Origin: Nitzschia sp. pyKryTriq1
Taxonomy: Eukaryota; Bacillariophyta; Bacillariophyceae; Bacillariales; Bacillariaceae
NCBI GenBank assembly: GCA_956465555.1
Contig: OY101121.1
Coordinates: forward strand, 124,001-188,000
Length of the DNA stretch: 64,000 nt
Direction of reading: 5' to 3'
Shown here: positions 9,369 through 20,572 of the stretch, in pieces
How the letters are laid out: every line of letters begins with the position of its first letter
Position numbering within the stretch: the stretch's first letter is position 1
Translations under genes and position numbers: made by a program
The notes under the pieces: generated by a model
What the model was told of the DNA's origin: nothing
What the model saw: only the letters and a program-made list of their open reading frames with translations
The model's database searches: none

Positions 9369-9784
9369 ACAGGAGATAACGTGGTCTGGACGTCGTAGGG
9401 TGGGACGGAATCTCAACAGGTATGTGTTACAAACTCTCGTGTCTCTTTAGCGTAATGTCCGCTTACTAAAATTATGAGCACTTCTACTCTACTATTTTCT
9501 TCTCATGTACTTTCGGTCAAACGTGTGTCGTTCTTCATATCGTTTCTCCGATGTTCTCCGGGGGTCTTCGATTCTCTCCGAATCCTTCAGAATTATACAG
9601 AATCATTCGCCGCGTGTCTCGATATTCGATTCCTTCGAATCATCATGAGCAACACTCTCCAGGTATGATCGGTCCGACCTTTGTCCGACAGAATGGGTTC
9701 TACACTGGGTTCTACACTGTACTGGTACCGCGCGCGCGTCAGCCATGCATCGGTCAGAGCTGCTGTCAACGAAAGCCCGCGCAC

Positions 9785-9790
9785 TGACGT
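9785..9790 (+). promoter_or_regulatory. TGACGT (CRE-like) element upstream of adenylate kinase
   Basis: A single TGACGT about 235 bp before the start codon. In diatoms this word is known as a CO2/cAMP-responsive element. One copy alone is weak evidence. Confidence 0.25.
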
Positions 9791-10023
9791 ATTCGGAGGC
9801 GTGAGTGCCGCCGACGACACTCACTCATTCACCCATCATCACTCCCCTCACTCCTGCCAGTATCTCTCGTATCCACATATCTACCGGTTCATGGTACGAG
9901 TACGGTACTGTCGTCGACGGCAGACGGCATCAGTCGGCGGATGACATGGTCAATCAATACTAATTCTGCAGTACGACAAGCCATTTATTGCTTGTTCAGT
10001 CGATCACACAAAACAGAAGCAAC

Positions 10024-10938
10024 ATGAAGTCTACCATGAAGCAGATCGCTGCGCTGATCCTAGTGGTGCTGCCGATGGCCGCTCTCGCTTTTGTGAGCCC
10101 ACTTCAGTCGGGGAGGACGATGACATCCACGGACAGGCCTATGAATCCCTGGGGAATTTCACTATTTCGGGTGGAATCGCAGCTCTTTGCCGTGAATATC
10201 ATCATTGCTGGAGCGCCTGCTAGCGGAAAGGGCACGCAGTGTGAAGTCATCAAAGAGAAGTTTGGGGTGGTGCACCTCTCAACAGGAGATATGCTCCGTG
10301 CTGCCGTCGCAGCGGGGACCGACGTTGGAAAGAAGGCAAAGGACTTTATGGACAGCGGCAAGCTCGTACCGGATGATGTCATCATTGGAGTGGTACGTTG
10401 AATTGTTTGCTGAATTTGCCATTAGGTAGTGTATTGGGTTGGATTTCTGCTCGTATGCTCCTTATCTTAACTTGACTTGACTTCACCACAATATGACGAA
10501 TAGGTGAAAGATCGCTTGGATGAATCTGATTGCAAGGAAAAGGGATGGTTGTTAGACGGATTTCCCCGAACTCAGGCTCAGGCGAATGCCTTATCAGAAG
10601 CTGGTGTTGCTGCTGATTGTTTTCTTTTTTTGGATGTCCCAGATGAGGTACTTGTCGAGCGTGTCGTTGGGCGGCGTACTGATCCTGATACGGGTAAAAT
10701 TTACCACATGACATTCTCCCCACCTGAAGATGCAGCCATTCTGAACCGCCTGGAGCAACGAAGCGATGATACAGAAGAAAAGGTTGTAGTTCGTTTGGAG
10801 CAGTTTCATGCCAACGTGGATGCAGTGAAGGACAGCTACACTGACATTATGGTTGTGATTGATGGAAACAGAGCCCCTGCTGTCGTCTCGAAGGAGATTG
10901 TCGACGCCATTGAATCAAAATCGGCAAAGACCGCATAG
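10024..10938 (+). CDS. Adenylate kinase, plastid-targeted
   Basis: Interconverts ATP + AMP and 2 ADP. There are two exons, 10024-10392 and 10504-10938, with a 111-bp intron (GTACGT..TAG, phase 0) giving 267 residues. The splice joins IIGV to VKDRL, matching the conserved adenylate kinase helix. The P-loop GAPASGKGT is at 63-71, followed by STGDMLRAA, the [15 protein letters not shown] site and a LID beginning [11 protein letters not shown] without the zinc cysteines. Residues 1-22 are a signal peptide, with Phe23 right after Ala22 (LA-FVSP). This is the diatom ASAFAP-type plastid signal, and the core enzyme starts near residue 57. The ATG at 10024 begins the signal peptide. Confidence 0.94.
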
Positions 10939-11202
10939 ACGACTAAAAAAATGATGAAATATAACTGTTCTGTGATGGGACAACAGCGAGCTATAGCGGG
11001 GGGGGGTGGGATTTATTTCTATGACTATGAACATTCCCTGCACATCGAATCAATCCACCTAGTTAGCACTGGATGTTGAGCTTACTTCGTACTGTACCAG
11101 CACATGCTTTCGTTCCGTCAATGTTTGGTTTGCGAGGGTATTTCATCTTGTCTCGCGTGGAAACGCTTTAATTTTTGCCGCTCCATTCCACAAGTTGAGA
11201 CT

Positions 11203-11833
11203 CTAGCTCATTCCTTTGCTAAACTCAACGACTTCGTCATACCCGATTTCCTTTGTGTAGAGTTTTGGGATACGGGATGTACGATGTTAGACTGACATGC
11301 GAGAGGAATGGCAAATAATGATCCAGGGAATATATGGTATCAACAGCAGCATCAGCATCAGCAGCGGCAGCAGCGGCACGTACCTGTTCCGAACCAGCAA
11401 AGGGGTTGTCCTCTGTAAGGAATAGCATGCAGTGGCACTCGTGCCGTTCCCGCATGGGCACACATGGGCAATTCCAGTATCCATCCTTTGCTTCTGCCTC
11501 TTTGTCCTCGTAGAATCGGCAGGGGCAGAGGGGCGCTCCCAAGGTGACTTTGTGTTCGGCCAGGCCTTTGATAACAACAGCCGGTACCGACTTGTCAGTA
11601 CATAGACTTGTTCCCGTGTTCTGTAGGTACTTGTTGGTGAACGCTGTCATGGCCTTGGTGGCCTTGTCCATGGCAATTTCTCGATCTTCGGCGGACATAC
11701 CCTCGGTCCTGTCCAGCCTCGCCGTCGGGCTCCTTGTACATGTACCTGTACCCGTACACGGAGCGAATGCTGTAGCCGTCGCGAACAAAGAGACGAGAAG
11801 CAGTCTGACGGCAAGGAAACGAGAAAGATTCAT
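11203..11833 (-). CDS. Ferredoxin-thioredoxin reductase, catalytic (beta) chain, plastid
   Basis: Passes electrons from photosystem I via ferredoxin to thioredoxins through a 4Fe-4S cluster and an active-site disulfide. There are two exons on the minus strand, 11833-11384 and 11250-11203, with a 133-bp intron (GTACGT..AAAG). Splicing adds EIGYDEVVEFSKGMS after FAGSEQ, a typical family C-terminus and one absent from the unspliced frame. Total 165 residues. The signature CPC-X16-CPC-X8-CHC is complete (Cys103/105, 122/124, 133/135), with Cys78 upstream. The signal peptide ends ATA-FAP (Phe23), a textbook ASAFAP plastid signal. The following CTGTGTCTR tract is encoded by GTAC-rich repeats. The nuclear location of the gene is inferred from the presequence. 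Confidence 0.95.
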
Positions 11834-12583
11834 GTTGTTCGAGTAGTTGCTAGTTGCAGAAAAGTGGGTTCGAGGGTGGTCCGGTGGGGGAAGACACAAA
11901 GTGTACCTGGAACAAGTGAGAAAGAAGTCAAGTGAGGAGAGATTGCGAAGATCGTCATGATGTTCGTCGATCATCGATCATGGTGACGCGCTTATCATAT
12001 GTTGTTGGCGTCCGTCTTATTCGTCTGCGGGCTTTCTCTTGAAGAAAGATTTTTCTCGGGCTCTCGCATCGACGGGACGACGTCGCGTGAAGAGCGACCG
12101 CCAGTCGCCGCACAGACAGTTTTACGTACATACGTACAGGCAGGGGATGGCTGCGGCTGCGCGCTGCGCGTGAGGCGGGGTTGTTGTCTTTGGCTTCGCG
12201 GTGGGGCAGCGATGCGCTTCTCTCCTGCCGTTTGATGATTGTGATGATGATAATGCGATGGTCGGCATTCGGCATCGTACCTGGTACCGCATAATGCTGT
12301 ATGCACCTGTGCCATCCATTGTTGGGCTTCTACCTGGTGATACTGGACGTACAAGTGATATCCTGATCCGAAGTACTTGTACGCGATAATACGATTGCGG
12401 AATTCCCAGAGGTCGTCGTTACTCCTGATCGAGCCAGAAGCCAGAGGATCGGAGCTTACCTTGCTGAGAGTCTGCAACCGCCACTGTCACTGTCACTGTC
12501 ACTCTGCAACGACGAGAAGACTGCTTCGCCATCAGCTCGATTGCCAAGGGGGGTAGATCGCCAGCGCAATTACATCGCCCGCC
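11834..12583. other. Divergent promoter region between FTR and NUP155 genes
   Basis: Contains a TGACGC word at 11984-11989 and CACTGTCACTGTCACTGTC repeats near 12483-12500. A minus-strand frame at 11995-12477 is open but begins with TTG and has no recognised domain. I see no supportable gene. Confidence 0.55.
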
Positions 12584-15500
12584 ATGATGAATGGCACTCC
12601 GAATGGGAGCTCCAACTCGCAGTCGCCTTCTCCCGGCGGCACGGAGCTCTCGGAGTTCTGGAGCGACGACTTTGCACCTCTGCAGAGCGCCGGGAAAGCC
12701 GTCTTGAAAGTGCTGCGCAAGGACGAAGCAAGTCCACACGGAGATCTGTACCGCCGCATTCTCTCGACGCCTTCCGCTCCGCCATCTGCCTCGACGGCGT
12801 CTTCCTCCTACGCTGACGCGATTCCGAACCACCACTACTTCGCAGACGGCAAGTTTGCCCACTCGCAGTCGATCCCGCTGCCGCAGTTCCTGCAGGACCA
12901 GCTTTCCAAGGCGAAGATGGCAACCCTCATGGGCCTCTTCCCGCAAGCGCAGATGGCGTGGATGACCATTGACCACACGATATACTTGTGGTCCTACAAT
13001 TCGGGCGCATCGGCGGGAGAGGCGGCGGCTTCTGAGAACGAGTTTCTATACTTCCAAGTTCCTAGCCGACAGCCGATTGTCAGCGCGGGACTGGCTCGTC
13101 CCAAACCAGGTACGTTAAAGTTAGCGTGTGTGTCTACGAGTTCTACTGCACGAGTTGTACCTAAAACCACTGTACGATTTTATCTTCTACCTTGTCTCTC
13201 ACCTCTCGTTCGTCAAAATATCAAAATGTCAAAATGTAACTCTCCCAAAGGCGTCTTCACGCAAGTGGTGGAGTGGTGTTTGGTCGTCACAACCAAAGAA
13301 GAAGCTATGCTGTGCGCATTGGCGAGAAAGCCTCACCAAGGACTCACCGCTGTGCCAACCAAGTTTGTTATTCCATCAGACTGGGTTTCCTACCTTTCTG
13401 TCACGTCGACAGACTCGGGTCGGGTCTTCTTGGGAGGCCAAGATGGCAATTTGTACGAACTTGACTATGATTTGTTGGTGGACTCGCAAACCAAAAACGG
13501 AACTGCCAACGACGCACAATCACAGTTAGACACTTTCTATGACGGAAAAACTGGAATCTGCCCTGCTCAACTTACGGACAATTCAATGCAGCCGCAGTCG
13601 TTGCTCACGCAGGGGAAGCGAGCGCTCGACATCGTGTTCAATCCCTCGAGACAGCCGCCTCGAAAGTGCCGAAAGCTAAACCATTCTCAGTCGGCATTTT
13701 CATCGTTACTACCAGACATCGTCACGAAGATGGCATCTGCCGTTTTTGGCGACTCAACGACTACCGGTGGGGGGCCAATCATTCAAATGGTAGTAGATGA
13801 GGAACGCCAGGTTCTCTACACCCTTTCAACAAGAGGCTGGATTTGTGTTTTGGATATTGCAGAGAAACCCAAAGTGACCCTCTCGGCGGTTCTAAATACA
13901 CCATCAACGGCTCGCCTGTATCTAGAGGCTGTCAGCAGGGGAAGAATGTATGCACCATCATCGAACAGTGCTAGAGAAGGAAATCTGACCTTTCCTGGTG
14001 GCGGTGAGGCTGCACAAGCTGGAGTGGGAGGTATGGATGGGGCACGCAGAATCCTCAAAATGGCTGAGCAAGGAAAGTCCAACCGACGACAATCCCCTTC
14101 GACGTCTCTTCTCACCCCTGTCGCTATCGAGGTTGTTCCCATGAGAGAAAGCACCAGAATCACGTTGGTAGCTATCACCGCCGGAGGGATGAGATATTAT
14201 CTTTCGAGCCTGAACCCCAATACGCTGGGAGCTGGGCCAGTATCGCAACCCTTCGGCACTCCGAGATACCGTCAATCTATCAAACCGCATTCAAGGATGA
14301 CCCTGTGTCATATTAGGGCCCCTCCCTCGTTGGCAGAGAATGATGTTGCTTCGTCGAGTCACGCGCCCTCTCAGCCATCTGATCAACGAGTTGATGCTGC
14401 CTGCTACCGACTCGGTGTCTTCTTTGCTGCGTTCAACAAAACTACTAGTCCAAATGCAAACGGCCAGCTAGTGTCGGGAAACGTGTTGGTGGCAGGAGGC
14501 GCAGATTCGAAGGCCAGAATTCTGCACGAAAACAAAAAAGAAAACACCGTTGCCACTGTTACATACCTCACGCCAGGTGGTATCTGCGAGTCGGTATCGT
14601 ATCCGCTTTCGCCGCAGAGCGGAAGTGCACCAATCACTGCAATTCTTCCTGGGGGGCGGGTCTGGGATATCTGTGCTGCGGCATCCGCTCAAAGTAAAAT
14701 CTTCTCGCTCGCGATGAGGTCCAAGACGCCTACAGATACAGAGCTTGGTTTTGGGATTGCACCAGCTTATGTGCCGCCGTCGAAACGAGTGGGACTCCCC
14801 AAAGCGAAGATAGATACGAACTCAAACGCTCTCATCCCTACCACCGTCGCCACGCAGACAATGTCCTCTCTCGCTATCAGCGTCGTTACGAATTTGTTGC
14901 TTTCGCGTCCAGCCCGTTACGGTATTGAAGTTCAGCGCTCGGCCTTGAAAGCCCCAAAAAGTTCTGCTCTGTATCGCATATCCAACCGCTCTGGAGCCAA
15001 AGGCTTTTCGCTCTCTGCGGCAGATTCCAAGGCAAGCGCTGGAACGGCATCCACCAGGTCTGCACGCTTGAGTCCGTGGCTTCTGACGCCCGATATTGTA
15101 CCATTGAGTCCCATGGCTTTGCAATATCTGGAACGTCCTTCGACCACGTTTCTAGCTCTCAACGCCGGCGGACTCCATGAGCTTCAGAGTCCCTCGATTC
15201 TGCAGCAGCTATCATCAGCTATTTTGAACGCAGGAGCCAACGCACGAACAGACCCTGCTGTGTCGAAGTTTTTCGATTCATACGGATATGCGGAGGGTTG
15301 TGGCATGTGCTTGTTTTTGGCGATGAAGCCTTCAAGCAGCACGGATCTCAAAGAATTTGCGATGAGGGCTGCACTCTCACGAGCGTACCGTCCGTCATTG
15401 GTACCTTCCCAGAGCACAGAGCAGCAGTCCTCGGACGATCCTTGGGTGCCGAGTGGTTACTCGTTCACATCCTCTGCACTCTACGAGGGTCTAACCCTGG

Positions 15501-18157
15501 CAGTGGCTCGGGTGTTTCGTCCATTTTGGCACAAGCCAGCTGTTGTTGTTACCGAAGGAAGGGTGTTGAAAAGGGGCTCCAAATCATCGACCACGCCTGC
15601 AAAGGTGGAATTGCTGCTCGAAGATGATGTTCTCGAGGAAGTACGTAGTCCATTGAACTCAATGCAGAGGGTTATGTCCCGTGTCTTCTCCAAAGCAATC
15701 GGGAATGTTCCACTTTCGAAGAACAACGCAGCGTCGACAGATCAAATGGATATTGACGATGATTATCATTTTCTGACTCGTGCCCTCGAGTTTCAACGGA
15801 AAGGCCTAGGCCATGGGAACTCCACCGTCATGCGAGCTTCGGAAGCTGACGAGCTCGCTCAACATATCGAGGAAAGAAATATTCACTCGCTGTTCCGCCT
15901 AGTTTCCCGTACATCCCAGCTTTTGAGTTTGCTGTCCCATTTGCGTCGAGCACATTTTATGCCCGATCTACCAGAAGTCGATTGGGGGCAGCTACATGGA
16001 ATCCCAGTTTCGCATCTCGTCCAGTTTCGCGAAGGTCAGGACCGTGTGGAGACGACGCTGAACAGCCTCGTGACCTCAGTTTCAGTTACCAGCCTAGCCC
16101 CAAATGTTTCTGCTGATGCCAAGGACCTTGCCAAGTTACTCTCCGAACAATGCTACTTTTTCTTTTCACCTGGAGCGCGCTATGCCTACTTTGGATTTCA
16201 GTCAGCCCAAGATGCTCTAAATACTCCCCTGGAACAGCGATCTCGGCGCGCAGCCTTGGCCCATGAAGCCGTGGAGAGTCTGAAGAAAGCATCAAGCCAT
16301 TGGTGCAGCCCATCTCTCATCACAGGTCGCTTGCTACAGACCCAAGATTTTGAAGACTGCGACAAGATATCGGAACGTGCAATGCAGTGCGACAGTCCTT
16401 TGGCCAAAGCGTGCGCTTTGCTGATTGAACTGGAGGACGTTGCGTCGGTGGTGGACATCTGTTTGCTTACCTCCTCGAATTTTGGACTGAGCGCGAATCG
16501 AGAGTTCGATGTTGTTTCCTGGCGTGATCCCGTGAGTGATTATCCTTGGGAAAAGGGGTTGTATCACAAAAGGCATGCTGCCTCTCGTCCAAGTCCATCA
16601 ACGTCGAGTTCGACGGCTATCGGTACCAATGTCACGGCCCTAGACGCGGTAGTCACATGCCATGCACTGATATTCCATCACCTTACCCGCCTTCTCAACT
16701 CCAACGAGAAGTACCAACTTGGCGAGAAAATGGTCTCAGTTTGTGCAGCATCGCATGACGTGGAATTTCTTCATAAGTTCTTCTCGCATCTTCTCAAGAG
16801 AAATCACACAGACGTGCTACTGCGGATCAGCAGTCCAGTTCTTGAGAAGTGGCTCGTGAAAGAGAAGAAGGATAATCTTGAACTGCTCTTGAGGTATTAT
16901 CAGGTTCAGGAAAAAAATGTTGAGGCCGGGGAAGTTGCGTGGAAGCATGCGACGAAAAGTGAACTGGACCTCGATTTGAATGAAAGGGTCGAGTACCTTG
17001 TATATGCAGTCGACGCTTACTCCCGTGCTATTTCTCGTGGCCAGGCCGACCAAAGTGAGGTACAGCTCAAGTTGAGGCAGGGGAATGAACGCCTAAGCAT
17101 CGCTCGTCTCCAGGGTCGGGTTCTCCAAACAATCTCGTCTACAAAGTATGAGCTGTCGTCTGAAGATATCAGACCCTTGCAGTTTGGTCTCGTGGGCGCG
17201 AACGACTTGCTGAACGATTTTGCCATTCCGTGCGACATGTATGAATACTGTTTGCTGCTGTTGCATGCCTGTAAACACCAAGATGTCGTCCACATTCATC
17301 AATTTTGGAAAAGCATGTTGTGCGAAGAAATCTTCCCATGTTACACTCGGAATGAGCAAGCCTACCTTTCCCTTCGCGGATTGGCCGAAGGGTCTTTGCT
17401 TGAGAATCCCACGATCGTACTACTTGATGGAAACGAGAAAGCAGTGGGTGTACTCTTCGAAGATGGCAACTGGATGAAGGCCGTGGAAGAGACCGTGGTG
17501 CGACTGGGTTCAGAAGTTTACGGATCTGGTGAGAATTTCGCTTTCCCTGTAGAGTTTGTCACATCATGCCTCGAGAGTAAGTAGATCTAGTGTTCAGGGA
17601 ATGGAAGATGTCTTGGGTTGATTAGTAGGTTCTCACACCCATGCCTCGGCACTTTCCAGAGCTTCGTTGCGCTTACGTTGCGGCTGTTGGAGCGTTGGAG
17701 GGAAGACGAACGATCGGATGGACTTATTCAGTTCTTGTCTCTGCTGGGGTGGAGCACGTGACTGCAATAAGAGCGTATGAACAAATGGTCGAAAAAGAAA
17801 ATCATTCTACGATGGGAACTGATCCTAATCGGCGGTTGGAACAGATTCAAAGTGTCATTTACATGCTAGAAGCGTTTGACTCTGCTGCTAGATCTGGCGA
17901 TTCCAAAGCTGGGTACTCGGCAGCTGAAGAGGTATGTACAAGTATCCCTGTGTTTTGCCCTACGTGTCACACTCCTTGCGGCGCTCTAACCATGAGTTGA
18001 TGATTCCTGTCAGATGTCAAACGCTTACGCCTCGGGGGCCCTCATTGCTGGGATCGAGGAATATAAATCGAAGCTCCAAGGCCTTCCAGTCGACGTTTCT
18101 TCGGAAGAAAGCCGTCTCGTTTCACTTGAAAGCTCACTAAAACGATACTATGGATAA
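12584..18157 (+). CDS. NUP155: Nucleoporin NUP155 (Nup155/Nup170 family)
   Basis: A structural nucleoporin of the inner ring of the nuclear pore, of about 1,755 residues. It has an N-terminal beta-propeller and a long C-terminal alpha-solenoid. The N-terminus carries the family pattern (LPQFLQDQLSKAKMATLMGLFPQ, then AWMTIDHTIYLW). There are four exons: 12584-13109, 13251-17576, 17660-17931 and 18014-18157. Intron 1 (141 bp, GTACGT..AAAG) has no stop and keeps frame, but removing it restores the conserved KPGVF before the EW..V strand. Introns 2 (83 bp) and 3 (82 bp) give a continuous solenoid ending LESSLKRYYG. The C-terminal part (GWTYSVLVSAGVEHVTAIRAYE) matches the human NUP155 tail in pattern. 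All junctions keep phase and the length suits the family (human about 1,390), with longer inserts here. Confidence 0.92.
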
Positions 18158-18323
18158 TCATTGGCAAAGTAGTGTAAAGGATGTCTCCAGTACTCGTATG
18201 GTATTGTAACTCTAATATTTCCTGTCTAGCTGATCTATGCGTTCTGTTCTGTTCTGTTCTAAAGCGGCGCCGTCGGCGTCGTGGGTCAAAGGTCCAAAAT
18301 AGTTGGTAACATTGAACATGTGA

Positions 18324-18824
18324 CTACGCCCAGAATTGCCACCACTGGCGCTCATGGAGCCCTTTGCACGGCACCAATTTTCCAACGTGATACTTCTGCC
18401 ACATTTTCCTCCCATTGCGGCTGTGAAAGTGCAGATCTTCCGCGCAATCCGCCACTCCGCCGGCTTTCTTGAGAATGGAAACCTTGCCTCCTGGGTGCTG
18501 ATTTGAATTCAAGTATTCCGTGGCGTCATAGATGTCATCGCCAGCCACCAACCACGCGGATTCGCCCGTGCTGTGCCTTCTAACTTCACATAACGTGTAG
18601 CACCTGGAGGCGCCTCCGCAGGGGCGAGAAAAGGCAACAGTTTTCATACATTCATCACACGCATCACTCGTACAAGCGAGGTGTAGCGGCGACTTCCCCG
18701 GGCTGTGGCTGTGGCCGTAATTGTACGACATCTCCATCGTCATAGTCATAGTGTCTGATGATGATTCCCCCAAAGAACTTCCAGCCTCGAGGTTCCGACA
18801 CGTAGATTCGTTTTTAACTGCCAT
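18324..18824 (-). CDS. Cytochrome b5-like heme-binding protein
   Basis: A 166-residue protein with one cytochrome b5 fold at about 75-152. The first axial heme ligand is in HPGG (His110), and the second is probably His134 in LHFHS. Core strands are [17 protein letters not shown] and KYHVGKLV. The N-terminal 75 residues include a Cys-rich patch (Cys51, 56, 59, 69, 75, 79), unusual for the family. There is no signal peptide or C-terminal membrane anchor, so a soluble electron carrier or heme-binding protein is inferred. It is divergently transcribed from the deaminase gene across a CRE/CCAAT-containing intergenic region. The ATG at 18824 is the first in frame. Confidence 0.82.
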   Translation of the reverse strand: MAVKNESTCRNLEAGSSLGESSSDTMTMTMEMSYNYGHSHSPGKSPLHLACTSDACDECMKTVAFSRPCGGASRCYTLCEVRRHSTGESAWLVAGDDIYDATEYLNSNQHPGGKVSILKKAGGVADCAEDLHFHSRNGRKMWQKYHVGKLVPCKGLHERQWWQFWA

Positions 18825-19893
18825 CTTTGAACGGTAGTTGTACAGGAATTACTGACTGTACTGTACCGGTAGCACACAGTGAAGAATTATGAGCGACTTT
18901 TTCACTCTTGGTCCCTCTTCTCGTGCAACGCAACAGTGGCGAGTACAATGATGACAACAGAAAAAAGCGAAGGTCTGTAGTATGGGTCAAGCAAGAAGAA
19001 CCGAAGCAAGGAACAGCGAGAGGCGACATGCATGTGCCACCCGCACGCACGCACGGGACTGATCGTAGATTTACGTTGGGCCCAGTACGATACCAGTATG
19101 CAGTGCACCACGTGGGAGTGTGTGTCGAACACGTGCAAATCCGAACCGATGACGTCTTCCATCCAATCAGAACGACCTTGTGGACTCTTTGACGTCAGGG
19201 ACGCGTGTGCTCTTGGTAGTCGAGAAAAAAGGTCATGTGAGTCGTCTGGTGAGGCAGGACGGATGATGGACGGAAGCAGGTGAAGGACGACGGGCGGACG
19301 GAGTGAAGGAGGCTTCTATTCTGCGCGCGAGAACTGCGAAAAAGTTCGAAAGTGTAAATGTTCCAGGTGAAGCACGAGAACATGCTCGAATGAAGTCGAA
19401 GGCAAAAAAAGATCTCATTACCCATCAACGTTCCTCGACTAGCATGGCGAGTCTCCGAGCGCCGTGTCACAAAACATAAACATTTTCCTTGTTACAAAGT
19501 ATTACAAAGAAAAACGAGACTCGAAAAAAATGGGAAAATCGCATACCATATCCCTCGGTGCAGTTGCTGTAGCAGCTTTTCATGTTGTTGTATTTGCTGC
19601 GATGGCCTATCGAAAGAAGAAAAGAGAAAACGAGGAGTAAGCACCTTTTTCTGTGTTGTGTTGTGTTGGTTGGTTGGTTGGTTGGAGTCAGTCGGTCCAT
19701 GTCGTCACAAGTGTCGTCGCAAGTGGTCACCCACTCGGTCAGTCCTCGCGATCTGCACTGGTCCTCTGTCCTCTGTCCTCTCACCACTTTCCTTTCCCTG
19801 CACGCATTTGCTATCCATACGGGTACCGGTACCTACCAATATGCGATACACGATACACGATACACGAATATCTCGCGTAGAGTAACGTTGACA
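18825..19893. other. Divergent intergenic region, cytochrome b5 / deaminase
   Basis: No gene recognised. It contains CRE-type elements flanking a CCAAT box (19150-19197), two CACGTG-like words near 19110-19135 and a GTTG tandem run (about 19666-19684). An open frame continues 5' of the deaminase ATG but is low-complexity and most likely leader. Confidence 0.6.
19150..19197. promoter_or_regulatory. CRE - CCAAT - CRE cluster
   Basis: TGACGTC at 19150, CCAAT at 19163-19167 and the full palindrome TGACGTCA at 19190-19197 lie within 48 bp. bZIP factors bind such CRE sites and NF-Y binds CCAAT. In diatoms TGACGT elements mediate CO2/cAMP repression. The cluster sits between two divergent genes and could serve either. 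Confidence 0.5.
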
Positions 19894-20572
19894 ATGCCTA
19901 ACTGGACACGGGAGTTTGTAGCTTTGATGGACAAGGAATTCACATCAGACGAAGAAATGATGCGTGTCGCGATCGATCTTTCCAAGTACAATGTCGTCGA
20001 AAATACAGGTGGACCGTTTGGATGCGCCATCTTCGAAACAGACACACAGACTGGAAAATCCAAAATTTTCTCTGTTGGTGTCAATAGAGTCACGGCATTG
20101 AATAATTCAACGTGTAAGTACTCGTATGGAATTTTCTTTGCCCTGAGATGGGGGGGCTTCTTTGTGTTTTTGCCACAATTCAAACTCACTCTTCTTTTTT
20201 CAATACGGTGACGGTGACGATCGAACAGTGCACGGAGAAATGGTAGCGATTCAGTTTGCGCAGAAAAAGCTCAAGACATTCGCTCTCAAGGATAAGTCGG
20301 GGTCGAAGGAATATTGTCTCTTCACAAGTTGTGAGCCCTGCGCGATGTGCCTCGGTGGAACATTTTGGTCTGGCGTTTCTAGAATGGTTTGCGCGGCGAC
20401 CAAAGCTGACGCGGAAGCAATTGGTTTTGATGAAGGGCCGGTGTTCCCAGAATCGTATGATGCCCTCGAGAAGGCTGGCATCAGGGTGCGAAGGAACGTG
20501 CTTCGGGAAGACGGGGCACAGGTCTTGAAAATGTATGGCGAAACAGGTGTAATTTACAACGGGCAAGACTAG
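19894..20572 (+). CDS. Guanine/guanosine deaminase-like enzyme (CDA superfamily)
   Basis: A zinc-dependent cytidine-deaminase-fold enzyme of 187 residues. There are two exons, 19894-20113 and 20229-20572, with a 115-bp intron (GTAAGT..CAG, phase 1). Splicing brings ALNNST together with LHGEMVAI, creating the zinc and proton-shuttle motif HGE (His75, Glu77). The second zinc motif is PCAMC (Cys111, Cys114) in [12 protein letters not shown]. The pattern around it ([25 protein letters not shown]) is closer to bacterial guanine deaminase GuaD and plant guanosine deaminase than to tRNA adenosine deaminases. It probably acts in purine catabolism (guanine to xanthine, or guanosine to xanthosine). No targeting signal follows from ATG 19894. 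Confidence 0.85.

Larger units (their letters stand above)
7666..10023. other. 2.3-kb intergenic region with repeats and a tRNA-like element
   Basis: There is no confident protein gene. It holds a possible small minus-strand gene (7999-8304), a 125-bp direct repeat present twice (8464-8588 and 8686-8810), an AGTAA microsatellite (8811-8830) and a tRNA-like hairpin cluster (9311-9368). It also holds the promoter region of the adenylate kinase gene, with a TGACGT element at 9785. Confidence 0.6.

Noticed and set aside
11995-12477. 160-codon minus-strand frame between FTR and NUP155
   Set aside because: Starts at TTG, includes repeat-derived residues and shows no domain; a splice-like GTAAGC lies near its 5' end but no convincing model follows.
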